A stretch of 64,000 nucleotides of DNA from Pseudomonas putida (GCF_028682475.1 NZ_JANHLE010000019.1:48941-112940); one strand, 5' to 3'; shown: positions 37,123 to 46,915, counted from the first letter of the stretch. A program made the numbers and translations. The notes: generated by a model not told the origin, from the letters alone.

Positions 37123-37163
37123 CGTTTCTGCCCTCCGCATTTTCCTCCCTGTCGCTAGACACA

Positions 37164-37229
37164 AGCGGGCTTGCCCCGCGATTACCTGCTGCCCGTCACA
37201 TCGCATCGCGGGCCAAGCCCGCTCCCACC
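37164..37229. repeat. REPIN, family A, reversed orientation
   Basis: AGCGGGCTTGCCCCGCGAT then GCATCGCGGGCCAAGCCCGC-TCCCAC. Outward-facing ends; the second arm has one extra C (GGGCC). The first arm lacks the usual GTGGG end, so it is worn. Confidence 0.8.
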
Positions 37230-37281
37230 GAAAGCCGATAGCCTGCTCATGAAATTCCTCTCATTCAGGCATCTGAGAAGC

Positions 37282-37300
37282 GATATCGTTTATCATTGTT
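37282..37300 (+). promoter_or_regulatory. Fur-like box upstream of hitA
   Basis: GATATCGTTTATCATTGTT matches 13 of 19 of the Fur consensus GATAATGATAATCATTATC. It lies about 36 bp before the binding-protein start, a place where Fur would block transcription when iron is plentiful. Confidence 0.55.
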
Positions 37301-37335
37301 TCCAGATATGTAGCCGCAAGCGAGGAAGTACCCGC

Positions 37336-38349
37336 ATGACGTTCCGCAATGCCCCCCTATTGCGCGGCCTGGCCGTTTCTCTGTTGACCCTGCTGCTCGG
37401 CGCTCCTGCCGCCCTGGCTGCCGACCCCGTTTCTCTGACCCTGTACAACGGTCAGCACAAGGAAATCGGTGAGGCCATCGCCAAGGCCTACGAGGCCAAG
37501 ACCGGCATTCACATCAATATCCGCAAGGGCAGCAGCAACCAGTTGGCCAGCCAGATCATCGAAGAAGGCGAGCGCTCTCCAGCCGATGTCATCTACACCG
37601 AAGAGTCGCCACCGCTGAATAACCTGGGTGAACTCGGCCTGCTGGCCAAGATCGACGATTCGACCCTGCAGGTACTGCCCAAGGAATTCGTGGCGGCCAA
37701 CGGCACCTGGATGGGCGTAACTGCACGCACTCGCGTAGTTGCGTTCAACCCGAAAGTCATCGACGAAAAAGATCTGCCACCTTCGGTCATGGATTTCGCC
37801 AACCCCGAGTGGGAAGGCAAGATCGGCTTCGTGCCGACCAGCGGCGCCTTCCAGGAACAGGCCGTGGCCATTCTCAAGCTGCACGGCCGCGAAGCCGCCG
37901 AAGAATGGCTGACCGGCCTCAAGGCCTTCGGCAAGACCTACACCAACAACATGGTTGCCCTCAAAGCCGTGGAAAACGGTGAAGTGGCGGCGGTGCTGGT
38001 CAACAACTACTACTGGTACGCCCTGAAAAAAGAGCGTGGCCAGCTGGATTCGAAACTCTACTACCTGGCTGACGGCGATGTCGGCGGCCTGATGACCATT
38101 TCCGGTGCCGCTGCCGTGAAGGCCAGCAAACACCCGAAAGAAGCCCAGGCGCTGCTGGCCTGGATGGCCAGCGAAGAAGGCCAGCGGGTGATTACCCAGA
38201 CCACCGCCGAGTACCCATTGCACAAAGGCATGGTCTCGGACCAGGGCCTGAAGCCGTTCGAAGACCTGCGCCCGCCGAAAATCACCCCGGCCGACCTGGG
38301 TAATGCCGAAGAAGCCCTGGAACTCGAACGCGAAGTTGGCCTGCTCTGA
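37336..38349 (+). CDS. hitA: Ferric iron ABC transporter binding protein (HitA/FbpA-like)
   Basis: 337-aa periplasmic protein with Sec signal cleaved after ALA (28|29). Iron-binding residues of the FbpA family are visible: His41 in NGQH, Glu89 in YTEE and the paired Tyr225-Tyr226 in NNYYWY. Delivers free Fe3+ to the permease. The next gene starts within its stop (TGATG), so they are coupled. Fur-like box upstream. Confidence 0.9.
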   Translation: MTFRNAPLLRGLAVSLLTLLLGAPAALAADPVSLTLYNGQHKEIGEAIAKAYEAKTGIHINIRKGSSNQLASQIIEEGERSPADVIYTEESPPLNNLGELGLLAKIDDSTLQVLPKEFVAANGTWMGVTARTRVVAFNPKVIDEKDLPPSVMDFANPEWEGKIGFVPTSGAFQEQAVAILKLHGREAAEEWLTGLKAFGKTYTNNMVALKAVENGEVAAVLVNNYYWYALKKERGQLDSKLYYLADGDVGGLMTISGAAAVKASKHPKEAQALLAWMASEEGQRVITQTTAEYPLHKGMVSDQGLKPFEDLRPPKITPADLGNAEEALELEREVGLL

Positions 38350-39917
38350 TGAACGCAGCCGCACCCGCAGCAGCGCTGACCAGCCGCTACGTGCCCAAGC
38401 GCAAGCGCCCTTCGATCTGGGTCGTGCTACCGGTGCTGCTGCTGGTCGGCCTGAGCCTGCTGCCCCTGCTCTACGTCGCCCTGAAAGCCTGGGAAGCCGG
38501 CTGGCGGGAAGCCTTGCACCTGCTCTGGCGCCCGTTTGTCTGGGGCCTGATGCGCAACACCCTGATGCTGATGGCCGGCGTCACCCTGGCCTGCATGGCC
38601 CTCGGCGTGTCGCTGGCCTGGTTGCTGGAGCGCAGTGATCTGCCAGGGCGGCGCCTATGGGGCGTGATTCTGTGCCTGCCCTTCGCTGTCCCGGCTTTCG
38701 TCAGCGGTTTTACCTGGGTGTCCCTGAGCCCGCGCTTCGAAGGCCTGGGCGGTGCCATCCTGGTGATGAGCCTGTCCAAGTACCCGCTGGTGTTCCTGCC
38801 AGTGGCCGCGACCCTGCGCAATCTCGACACTTCCCTGGAGGAGTCGGCGCGCACCCTGGGGCAAAATCGCTGGGGCGTGTTCTTCAGAATCACTTTGCCG
38901 CTGCTCTGGCCATCGATTCTCGGCGGCAGCCTGCTGATCGCCCTGCACATGCTGGTGGAGTTCGGCGCCCTGTCGATCCTCGGCCTGCAGACATTCACCA
39001 CGGCGATCTACCAGCAGTTTGAACTGGAGTTCAGCAATGCCAACGCGGCCATGCTGTCGGCGGTGCTGTTGTTCATGTGCCTGCTGATGCTCTGGTTCGA
39101 GCTGCGCGTACGCGGCAAGGCGCGGCATGTGCGCATTGGCCAGGGCGTGGCGCGACGCGGTGCTCCGATCCGCTTGCGCGCCTGGATGCCAGCAGGGCAA
39201 CTCTACTGCCTGATCCTGGCTGTGCTGGGCAGCGGCATTCCGCTGGGCATGCTGGCTTACTGGCTGAGCGTCGGCTCGTCCGCAGCCTTCCCGGTGGCCG
39301 ACATCAGCCGTGCGCTGTTCTCGTCGCTGTCACTGTCGCTGGGTGGCGCCGGCTTGAGCTTGCTGTTGGCGCTGCCAGTCAGCTTCCTGGTGGTGCGGTA
39401 CAAAGGCCGCCTGGCGATCTGGGCCGAGCGCTTGCCCTACCTGCTGCACGCCCTGCCCGGCCTGGTGATCGCCCTGACCCTGGTGTATTTCGCCCTGCAT
39501 TACGTGCCAGCGCTGTACCAGACCACGGGATTGTTGCTGCTGGCCTATGCCTTGCTGTTTCTGCCGCTGGCCCAGGCGCCGGTACGCACAGCTCTGAACA
39601 AGGCCGCGCCACAGCTTGAAGAAGCGGCACGCACCTTGGGGGCGACGCAGTTCACGGCGTTCTGCAGAGTCACCCTGCCGATTATCTTCCCGGCCCTGGC
39701 TGCGGCATTTGCCCTGGTGTTTCTCGACGCCATGAAGGAGCTAACCGCGACCTTGCTGCTCAGTCCGACCGGCATGACCACCTTGGCCACCGAGGTCTGG
39801 GCGCACACTGCCAACGTTGAGTTCGCGGCCGCGGCGCCTTATGCGGCGCTGCTGATTCTGGTGTCGGGGTTGCCGGTGTATCTGCTGACTACGCGGATGT
39901 ATCTGAATCGAGCCTGA
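38349..39917 (+). CDS. hitB: Ferric iron ABC permease (HitB/FbpB-like)
   Basis: 522-aa inner-membrane protein made of two fused permease halves, about 12 helices. Two EAA loops are visible: EESARTLGQNRWGVFFRITLP and EEAARTLGATQFTAFCRVTLP. It overlaps hitA by one base (ATGA-type junction). No ATPase gene follows, which is also the case for hitAB in P. aeruginosa, so an unlinked ATPase must power it. Confidence 0.92.
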   Translation: MNAAAPAAALTSRYVPKRKRPSIWVVLPVLLLVGLSLLPLLYVALKAWEAGWREALHLLWRPFVWGLMRNTLMLMAGVTLACMALGVSLAWLLERSDLPGRRLWGVILCLPFAVPAFVSGFTWVSLSPRFEGLGGAILVMSLSKYPLVFLPVAATLRNLDTSLEESARTLGQNRWGVFFRITLPLLWPSILGGSLLIALHMLVEFGALSILGLQTFTTAIYQQFELEFSNANAAMLSAVLLFMCLLMLWFELRVRGKARHVRIGQGVARRGAPIRLRAWMPAGQLYCLILAVLGSGIPLGMLAYWLSVGSSAAFPVADISRALFSSLSLSLGGAGLSLLLALPVSFLVVRYKGRLAIWAERLPYLLHALPGLVIALTLVYFALHYVPALYQTTGLLLLAYALLFLPLAQAPVRTALNKAAPQLEEAARTLGATQFTAFCRVTLPIIFPALAAAFALVFLDAMKELTATLLLSPTGMTTLATEVWAHTANVEFAAAAPYAALLILVSGLPVYLLTTRMYLNRA

Positions 39918-39931
39918 GGTTGTGGAAAAGC

Positions 39932-40000
39932 ATCGCGGGGCAAGCCCGCTCCCACCGGGTTGTGTATAGCCACCCGGTGGGAGTGGGCTTGCCCCGCGAT
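39932..40000. repeat. REPIN, family A, between convergent hitB and chemoreceptor gene
   Basis: Inverted REP pair, inward-facing. The second arm carries a GAGTGGGC variant. Confidence 0.92.
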
Positions 40001-40005
40001 TGCCT

Positions 40006-41940
40006 TCAGGCGCGGAACTGCCCGAGGCTGGCCTTGAGCTGCGCCGCCAGGTCATCCAGCACCTTGCTACTGGCGGTAGTCTGCATTACCACCTCGGCAG
40101 CCCGCTCGGCCTGGGCATGAATGGTCTGCACCCGCCCGCGTACGGCCTGCGCACCTTGCGCCTGCTGCTCAGCCGCGCGGGTGGCCAGGCCAATCGCCGC
40201 ATGCACCTGCTCGACCGAGGCCTGCACCGACTGCTGCAAGCGCGCATTGTCACGCAGCACCAACAGCCCTTCGCTGGCCTGACGCCCGGCCTGACTGATT
40301 GCTGCGACCGCTTCCTTCGCCCCTTGCTGCAGCGCACCGATATGCGCCTGGATATCGCCGGTTGAGCTCTGGGTCTTGCTCGCCAAGGCCCGCACTTCGT
40401 CGGCGACCACAGCAAAGCCGCGCCCGGTTTCACCGGCCCGCGCGGCCTCGATCGCGGCATTGAGCGCCAGCAGGTTGGTCTGCTCGGCAATACCGTGAAT
40501 CACCGTCAGCACCACCTCGATCTGCTCGCTTTGCTGAGCCAGACGCTCGATGACCTTCGAGCCGGTTTCGACCTGCCCGGCCAGTTCTTCGATGAGCTTG
40601 GCCACCTGGGTCGAAGTACGGCTGTTTTCATCGGTGGCCTGGCGGATATCCACCACTTGCTGCAGCGCCGACTGCATGGCGTGACTCTCGGCCTGGGCTT
40701 CATCAGCCATGCTCGACAGGTCGCGCAGACTGGCCGCCACTTCGTCACGCTGCAATTCAGCCGCCGCATCGGCACCGGCATTGCGCTGAGCCATGACGCC
40801 AATCTCGACGCCCGTACGCTGCGCCACGTCGCCCGCTTCCCGGACAATTGGCTGCAACTTGTCGACAAACTGGTTGACCGCAGCCGCCATATCGCCAATC
40901 TCGTCGCGGCTGTCGATACTGACGCGCTTGGTCAGGTCACCCTCACCCGCCGCCAGATCATTGAGCGCAGCAATCAGCAGACGCAGCTTGTTGACCACCC
41001 GCCGCCCCAGCACCACGGCCACCACCAGCAGCACGCCAAGCCCAACCAGCGCCAGGCCTACGCCGATGTTCCAGCGCAGCGTTGCCGCCGCCTCCTGGAC
41101 ACTCTGCGAGGTGTTGGCCTGCATGCCGGCGGCACTGGTTTGTGCCGCCTCCAGACGCGCGCGCAAGGCCTTGTTACTGTCGGCTGCAGCGCCCACCAGG
41201 CTCTCGCCGACCAACTGGTCACCACTGGCGATCAAGGCCGCGAAGCGCTTATCGAGGGCGACCAGTTCGGCATCCACCGCCGCCGTGGAAACCCCCATCA
41301 GCACCTTGCCGATTTCGACCCCGTTAGGGCTGATCGGCGCCTCGACGAAGTACACCGAAGGATCCTTGCGCGCGGCCTCCAGGACCTTGTCCAGCGCCCG
41401 CTCACCCTGGCCCTTTTCCAGCAGCGCCTGGTTGATCGGGTTCTGCCGGTTCAGGTAGCGGGTCAGGTGCTGTCCCTGGGCATCGTCGTACACCACGAAC
41501 AGCACGTTGGGATTGCGCTGGGCACGCCGGGAGAACTCGGACAGGGTCGGCACATCGTTGTCCCACATCGCCCGCGGGGCAACCGAGGCCAGCAGCTCAG
41601 CCATGTCATTGGCCGAGTCCTTGAGGTTTTTCTCCAGGGTCGCCCGCAACTGGGCCTGCTCTCCTTGCAGACGCGTCGAAAGCCCAGCGGTCAGACGCTG
41701 GCGTGTACTGGCGGAAAGGCTATCGAGCCCGGTACTGACTTCCTGCCCGGCCTGCTCAAGCTCGGCGGACAATTTCTGGCTGTCGCCAGCCAATCGTTTA
41801 CCCAGATCGGCCTCAAGTGTGGTGACCGTGCTCCGGGTCAGCGCGACCGCGACCAGCACCTGCACCAAAAGAGCGATACCAAGGGCAACAAAGACTGGCC
41901 GCAACAGGCGGCTTCGTAACAGTGAGAGAACGGCAGACAC
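40006..41940 (-). CDS. Methyl-accepting chemotaxis protein
   Basis: 644-aa receptor. Helix TM1 (about 14-34), a periplasmic sensor of ~255 residues, TM2 (291-311), HAMP (312-364) and a cytoplasmic signalling domain with the conserved hairpin EQTNLLALNAAIEAARAGE (486-504). The sensor is predicted to be Cache/sCache-like from its length and helical start; its ligand is unknown. It has no C-terminal CheR pentapeptide. Stands alone. Confidence 0.93.
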   Translation of the reverse strand: MSAVLSLLRSRLLRPVFVALGIALLVQVLVAVALTRSTVTTLEADLGKRLAGDSQKLSAELEQAGQEVSTGLDSLSASTRQRLTAGLSTRLQGEQAQLRATLEKNLKDSANDMAELLASVAPRAMWDNDVPTLSEFSRRAQRNPNVLFVVYDDAQGQHLTRYLNRQNPINQALLEKGQGERALDKVLEAARKDPSVYFVEAPISPNGVEIGKVLMGVSTAAVDAELVALDKRFAALIASGDQLVGESLVGAAADSNKALRARLEAAQTSAAGMQANTSQSVQEAAATLRWNIGVGLALVGLGVLLVVAVVLGRRVVNKLRLLIAALNDLAAGEGDLTKRVSIDSRDEIGDMAAAVNQFVDKLQPIVREAGDVAQRTGVEIGVMAQRNAGADAAAELQRDEVAASLRDLSSMADEAQAESHAMQSALQQVVDIRQATDENSRTSTQVAKLIEELAGQVETGSKVIERLAQQSEQIEVVLTVIHGIAEQTNLLALNAAIEAARAGETGRGFAVVADEVRALASKTQSSTGDIQAHIGALQQGAKEAVAAISQAGRQASEGLLVLRDNARLQQSVQASVEQVHAAIGLATRAAEQQAQGAQAVRGRVQTIHAQAERAAEVVMQTTASSKVLDDLAAQLKASLGQFRA

Positions 41941-42032
41941 GTAAGAACCCTCTTACACTGGGGCCATTAAAATGATGGCAGCCCGAAAGCGATTCTTACA
42001 GCAAAGGTTGTGCCGGACAGCAGGCAGAAACG

Positions 42033-42065
42033 ACAAAGGCCCCTATGCAGGGGCCTTTGCTTTTA
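42033..42065 (-). terminator. Terminator after purA
   Basis: Palindrome CAAAGGCCCC-TATGCA-GGGGCCTTTG with flanking T-run (TTTT) on the + side and A-rich DNA on the other. Close to the purA stop; could act in both directions. Confidence 0.75.
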
Positions 42066-42078
42066 CATCAATCGCGAA

Positions 42079-43368
42079 TCAGGCGAACGGGTGACGCAGG
42101 ACGATGGTCTCGTTGCGGTCCGGGCCGGTGGAGATGATGTCGATCGGCGCGCCGATCAACGCTTCAATGCGCTTGATGTAAGCACGAGCGTTGGCTGGCA
42201 GCTCTTCCAGGGTCTTGACACCCACGGTCGATTCGGTCCAACCCGGCACTTCTTCGTACACAGGCTGCAGACCCACGTAGCTGTCAGCATCAGTCGGAGC
42301 AACGTCGTTACCTTCTGCATCTTTGTAGCCGACGCAGATGTTGATGGTTTCCAGACCGTCGAGCACGTCCAGTTTGGTCAGGCAGATGCCCGAGATGCTG
42401 TTCACATCGATAGCGCGACGCAGGATAACGGCGTCGAACCAGCCGCAACGACGAGCACGGCCGGTCGTCGCGCCAAACTCGTGACCTTGTTTAGCCAGAT
42501 GCGCACCTACCTCGTCGAACAGTTCGGTCGGGAATGGACCCGAGCCTACGCGCGTGGTGTAAGCCTTGGTGATGCCCAGGATGTAGTCCAGGAACATAGG
42601 GCCAACACCCGAACCGGTAGCGACGCCACCTGCGGTAGTGTTCGAACTGGTCACATAGGGGTAGGTACCGTGGTCGATGTCCAGCAACGAACCTTGGGCG
42701 CCTTCGAACATGATGTCTTTGCCAGCGCGACGCAGGTCGTGCAGCTCAGCGGTAACGTCCAGCATCAGCGGCTTGAGCAGCTCAGCGTATTCTTTGCATT
42801 CAGCCAGGGTCTTGTCGAAGTCAATGGCTGGCTCTTTGTAGTAACCGACCAGCATGAAGTTGTGGTACTCCACCAGCTCACGCAGCTTGTCTTCAAAGCG
42901 CGGCATGTTGAGCAGGTCGCCAACACGCAGGCCACGGCGCGCGACCTTGTCTTCGTAGGCTGGGCCGATGCCGCGACCGGTAGTACCGATCTTCAGCTCG
43001 CCACGCGCCTTTTCACGGGCCTGGTCCAGCGCAACGTGGAAGGACAGGATCAGCGGGCAGGACGGGCTGATACGCAGGCGCTCACGCACCGGTACACCCT
43101 TCTCTTCCAGCTTGTTGATCTCACGCAGCAGGGCGTCCGGTGCAACCACCACGCCGTTGCCGATCAGGCACTGTACGCCTTCGCGCAGCACGCCAGACGG
43201 AATCAGGTGCAGCACGGTCTTTTCACCGTCGATCACCAGGGTGTGGCCCGCGTTGTGGCCACCTTGGTAGCGCACTACGGCGGCAGCATGTTCGGTCAGC
43301 AGATCAACGATCTTGCCTTTGCCCTCATCACCCCACTGGGTGCCCAGGACTACGACATTCTTACCCAT
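42079..43368 (-). CDS. purA: Adenylosuccinate synthetase
   Basis: 429-aa GTP-dependent enzyme joining IMP and aspartate in the first step of AMP synthesis. N-terminal GTQWGDEGKGKIVDLLT with the GDEGKGK loop and catalytic Asp, then GHNAGHT and the PTTGRARRCGWFD-like signature (TTGRARRCGWFD). The ATG at 43368 (MGKNVVV) is used; frame extension to 43383 adds only five residues. Follows hisZ on the same strand, 54 bp after it. Confidence 0.97.
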   Translation of the reverse strand: MGKNVVVLGTQWGDEGKGKIVDLLTEHAAAVVRYQGGHNAGHTLVIDGEKTVLHLIPSGVLREGVQCLIGNGVVVAPDALLREINKLEEKGVPVRERLRISPSCPLILSFHVALDQAREKARGELKIGTTGRGIGPAYEDKVARRGLRVGDLLNMPRFEDKLRELVEYHNFMLVGYYKEPAIDFDKTLAECKEYAELLKPLMLDVTAELHDLRRAGKDIMFEGAQGSLLDIDHGTYPYVTSSNTTAGGVATGSGVGPMFLDYILGITKAYTTRVGSGPFPTELFDEVGAHLAKQGHEFGATTGRARRCGWFDAVILRRAIDVNSISGICLTKLDVLDGLETINICVGYKDAEGNDVAPTDADSYVGLQPVYEEVPGWTESTVGVKTLEELPANARAYIKRIEALIGAPIDIISTGPDRNETIVLRHPFA

Positions 43369-43422
43369 AACACTTGTCCTCATTCGCGCAAACTTGGCGC
43401 CGGCTCGTACCGGCGGGGAATC

Positions 43423-44610
43423 TCAAATGGCCAGCGGCAGTACCTGCCAAAGCCCGTTTTGCTGAATCAATTGCCGATCGCAATCCGCCTCGACGGCGGC
43501 AGTCAATGGTTGCCCAGGCAAGGCCTGAACCACCCGCTGACCTTCACTGCGCAATTGGCAGACCAACTGCCAGAGTGCTGCATCGCTGCTGTCGGGCATC
43601 CAGATCCCGCCAGACGGCAACACAACCTCGGCCCGCCCCAGTGTGACCAGGGTCTTCAAATCCGTGGAGAAACCGGTAGCCGGGCGCGCCCGGCCAAAGT
43701 CTGCTCCGATGTCGTCGTAACGACCGCCCTGGGCGATCGACTGACCGACGCCCGGGACGAAAGCGGCAAACACCACACCGGTGTGGTAGTGGTAGCCACG
43801 CAACTCGCCCAGGTCGAAATACAACGGCAGCTCGGGATAACGTGTGGCCAGCCGCTCGGCAATCGCCATCAGGTCATCCAGGGCCGCCAGTACCGCCGCC
43901 GGCGCACGACCCAGACGCACACGCGCCTCGGCCAGCACTTCACGACCGCCGCACAGCTCGGTCAGCGAGCGCAGCATGGCGGCCAGGTCTGCCGGCAGGT
44001 TGGCGGTCAGCTCGATCACTTCGTCGATCGCCTTGCGCTGCAGGGCATCGAACAGCTGCTGTTCGACCGCACCGGACAAACCGGCCGCACGCGCAAGGCC
44101 ACGGTAGATACCGACATGCCCGAGGTCCATGTGCACATCCGGCACGTCGGCCAGTTGCAGCATGGCCAGCATCAGGCTGATCACCTCGACATCGCTGACC
44201 GGGCTGGCGTCGCCGTACAGCTCGGCACCGAGCTGGATCGGGCTGCGCGAAGTCGACAGCGCCCGCGGCAACGCGTGCAGCACGCTACCGGCATAGCACA
44301 GGCGGCTCGGACCTTCACGACGCAGGGTGTGCGCATCGATGCGCGCGACCTGCGGGGTGATGTCGGCACGAAAGCCCATCTGCCGGCCCGACTGCGGGTC
44401 AATGACCTTGAATGTGCGCAGATCCAGGTCCTGGCCGGCACCGGTAAGCAGCGATTCCAGGTACTCGATATGCGGCGTCACGACGAACTCGTAACCCCAG
44501 CTCTGGAACAGATCCAACACCTGCCGACGCGCGATCTCGATGCGCGCCGCCTCAGGTGGCAGTACTTCTTCGATGCCATCTGGCAGCAGCCAGCGGTCTA
44601 CCGTTGCCAT
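43423..44610 (-). CDS. hisZ: ATP phosphoribosyltransferase regulatory subunit HisZ
   Basis: 395-aa HisRS-like protein with no tRNA activity. It combines with the short form of HisG to make the first enzyme of histidine synthesis. Core segments: WLLPDGIEEVLPPEAARIE, MGFRADITPQVARI, LCYAGSVLHALP and GGRYDDIGADFGRARPATGFS. Start 44610 gives the typical MATVDRWLLPDG. hisG is not in the window. Confidence 0.95.
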   Translation of the reverse strand: MATVDRWLLPDGIEEVLPPEAARIEIARRQVLDLFQSWGYEFVVTPHIEYLESLLTGAGQDLDLRTFKVIDPQSGRQMGFRADITPQVARIDAHTLRREGPSRLCYAGSVLHALPRALSTSRSPIQLGAELYGDASPVSDVEVISLMLAMLQLADVPDVHMDLGHVGIYRGLARAAGLSGAVEQQLFDALQRKAIDEVIELTANLPADLAAMLRSLTELCGGREVLAEARVRLGRAPAAVLAALDDLMAIAERLATRYPELPLYFDLGELRGYHYHTGVVFAAFVPGVGQSIAQGGRYDDIGADFGRARPATGFSTDLKTLVTLGRAEVVLPSGGIWMPDSSDAALWQLVCQLRSEGQRVVQALPGQPLTAAVEADCDRQLIQQNGLWQVLPLAI

Positions 44611-44790
44611 TACGCCATTTCCCCTTTGGTCCGGGCGGCCTGCCCGCAGGCTTGCCTTGAGTGAAGCAGGTATCGCCAAACTATGACGCGCAGCACTGAT
44701 TCCAGCGCAACCGCCGTGCCGATACCCTCAAATACCTTGGCCTGCGCTGTAGACCGGAGACGGCTTGCGGCCGTTCAGTCTTGCAGACGC

Positions 44791-44813
44791 AAAAAAGCCG
44801 GGAATTTCCCGGC
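44791..44813 (-). terminator. Terminator after hflC
   Basis: AGCCGGGAAATTCCCGGCT palindrome followed by TTTTTTG on the minus strand. It lies about 80 bp past the hflC stop. Confidence 0.85.
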
Positions 44814-44845
44814 TGCCGCATCATACACCCGTTTTCTCGCAGGAT

Positions 44846-44880
44846 CACCCCGCCAGGCATTTTAACCGCCCGGCGGGGTG
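44846..44880. repeat. Inverted repeat next to the hflC stop
   Basis: CACCCCGCC and GGCGGGGTG arms with a 17-nt AT-richer loop, 10 bp from the hflC stop. No T-run follows. Together with the terminator at 44791-44813 it may stabilise the hfl transcript end. Confidence 0.6.
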
Positions 44881-44888
44881 CAACCTGA

Positions 44889-45755
44889 CTACTTGGCTTT
44901 GTCCATGAAGCGGAAGAACTCGCTGCTCGGATCGAGCACCAGTACGTCGCTCTTGTTGGCAAAGCTTTCGCGGTAGGCCTTGAGACTACGGTAGAACGCG
45001 TAGAAGTCCTGGTCCTGACCATAGGCCTTGGCGTAGATCGCCGCCGCCTGGGCATCACCATCACCGCGGGTCTCTTCCGATTCCCGATAGGCTTCTGCCA
45101 GCAGGACACGGCGCTGACGGTCGGCGTCGGCACGAATACCTTCGGCCAGCTCGTTACCCTTGGCGCGGTGCTCGCGGGCTTCACGCTCACGCTCGGTGCT
45201 CATACGTTCGAACACGCTGCGGTTTACTTCCTTGGGCAGGTCGATGGCCTTGACGCGAACGTCGACCACTTCGATACCCAGTTCCTTGCTGGCCATGCGG
45301 TTCAGCGAGGCAGTGATGTCAGCCATCAGGGCGTCACGTTCACCGGAAACCACTTCGTGCAGGGTGCGCTTACCGAACTGGTCACGCAGGCCGCTTTCCA
45401 GACGGCGCGACAGACGTTCGTCGGCAATCTGCTTGAGGCCCGAGGTCGCGGTGTAGAAACGCTCGGCATCCTTGACCCGCCACTTGGCGTAGGCATCGAC
45501 CATCACCGCTTTCTTTTCCAGGGTCAGGAAGCGCTGGGTCGGGGCGTCCAGGGTCATCAGGCGGGCGTCGAACTTGCGCACCTGGTTGACGTAAGGAACC
45601 TTCATATGCAGGCCAGGCTGAACATCGGCCTGAACCACACGACCAAATCGCAGCATTACCGCACGCTCGGTCTGGGACACGATGTAGAAGCTGTTCCAGG
45701 CCACGATCGCCAGCACCACGCCAACGATCAGGGCGATCAGCGATTTATTGCTCAT
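44889..45755 (-). CDS. hflC: FtsH protease modulator HflC
   Basis: 288-aa SPFH-domain membrane protein with one N-terminal helix (LIALIVGVVLAIVAWNSFYIV) and a periplasmic stomatin-like domain. With HflK it forms the large cage around the FtsH protease. Its start overlaps the end of hflK by one base. Confidence 0.97.
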   Translation of the reverse strand: MSNKSLIALIVGVVLAIVAWNSFYIVSQTERAVMLRFGRVVQADVQPGLHMKVPYVNQVRKFDARLMTLDAPTQRFLTLEKKAVMVDAYAKWRVKDAERFYTATSGLKQIADERLSRRLESGLRDQFGKRTLHEVVSGERDALMADITASLNRMASKELGIEVVDVRVKAIDLPKEVNRSVFERMSTEREREAREHRAKGNELAEGIRADADRQRRVLLAEAYRESEETRGDGDAQAAAIYAKAYGQDQDFYAFYRSLKAYRESFANKSDVLVLDPSSEFFRFMDKAK

Positions 45756-46915
45756 CAGCGGCTCTCCCTAGTACGCAACTGTGATTGCTGCTGTTGCAGC
45801 TCCGCCGCCGCGCGATTGGCCGCGTCGTTGGCCGAAGCCGGGACGCTGACAGGAGCACTGCTGGTACGGCTGCCTTCAACCATCTTGTCCAGCGGCAGGT
45901 ACAGCAGGTTGCTCTGGCCATCCTTACCGGAAACCAGGACCTTGCTGGTGTTGCTGTAGACTTCCTGCATGGTGTCCAGGTACAGACGCTGACGGGTCAC
46001 TTCAGGTGCCTTGCGGTACTCGGCGACCAGCTTGGTGAAGCGATCGGCTTCACCCTTGGCGCGCGAGACGACTTCGTCGCGGTAACCGTTGGCGTCCTCG
46101 ATGATCCGCTGGGCCTGACCACGCGCCTCTGGCACCACGCCATTGGCGTAGGACTCGGCCTGGTTGCGGGCACGCTGCTCGTCTTCACGGGCACGGATCA
46201 CGTCGTCGAAGGCTTCCTGCACTTCACGCGGGGCTGCCGCGCTCTGTACGTTGACCTGGGTGACGGTGATGCCAGTACGGTAGGTATCGAGGAAACGCTG
46301 CAGGCGCTCCTTGATTTCCACGGCCATCTGCTCACGACCTTCGGTCAGTACCTTGTCCATGGCAGTGGAACCCACCACATGGCGCAGGGCGCTGTCGGTC
46401 GCATGCTGCAGGCTGACTTCAGGCTGATCGACGTTCAGCACGAAATCCTGCAGGTTGGTGATCTTGTACTGCACGGTCAGCGGCACTTCGACGATGTTCT
46501 CGTCTTCGGTGAGCATCTGCCCTTGCTTGGTATAGGCACGCTCACGCGTGACGTTTTCCATGTACTTGCGATCGATCGGCGGGAAGTAGATGTTCAGGCC
46601 CGGCCCTACGGTTTCGTAGTATTTACCGAAGCGCAGCACGACCGCCTGCTCCTGTTCGTCGACCACATACACGGCGCTGTACAGCCAGATAGCTGCGAGC
46701 ACGGCCAGCCCGACGCCGAGCAGGCCGAAGCCACCGCCCTTGCCGATGCCGTTGTCGCCGCCGCGTTTCTTGCCACTGCCGAACATGCCGTTCAGGCTGT
46801 CCTGCAGCTTGCGGAAGGCCTCGTCGAGATCCGGCGGCCCTTTCTTGTCGCCACCACGGCGCCCGCCCCACGGATCCTGATTATTCGAGTTGCCACCCGG
46901 CTCATTCCAAGCCAT
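45755..46915 (-). CDS. hflK: FtsH protease modulator HflK
   Basis: 386-aa partner of HflC. Gly/Asn-rich cytoplasmic start (MAWNEPGGNSNNQDPWGGRRGG), one membrane helix (GLLGVGLAVLAAIWLYSAVYVV), SPFH domain, and a Gln-rich tail (ELQQQQSQLRTRESR). The ATG at 46915 gives the usual family start; the longer frame to 46951 does not. Coupled to hflC. Confidence 0.97.
   Translation of the reverse strand: MAWNEPGGNSNNQDPWGGRRGGDKKGPPDLDEAFRKLQDSLNGMFGSGKKRGGDNGIGKGGGFGLLGVGLAVLAAIWLYSAVYVVDEQEQAVVLRFGKYYETVGPGLNIYFPPIDRKYMENVTRERAYTKQGQMLTEDENIVEVPLTVQYKITNLQDFVLNVDQPEVSLQHATDSALRHVVGSTAMDKVLTEGREQMAVEIKERLQRFLDTYRTGITVTQVNVQSAAAPREVQEAFDDVIRAREDEQRARNQAESYANGVVPEARGQAQRIIEDANGYRDEVVSRAKGEADRFTKLVAEYRKAPEVTRQRLYLDTMQEVYSNTSKVLVSGKDGQSNLLYLPLDKMVEGSRTSSAPVSVPASANDAANRAAAELQQQQSQLRTRESR

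Larger units (their letters stand above)
36563..37335. other. Region between divergent rnr and hitA-like genes with tandem tRNA-Leu
   Basis: Holds a sigma-70 promoter, two tRNA-Leu genes, a terminator, a REP pair and a Fur-like box. The 36563-36720 part is AT-rich; I see no gene in it. Confidence 0.7.

Noticed and set aside
41972..41998. Possible FliA promoter before the chemoreceptor gene
   Set aside because: Spacing is right (N11), but both elements match only about half of the consensus.
42010..44664. 884-codon open frame on the + strand
   Set aside because: Spans purA and hisZ in antisense. Not protein-like.
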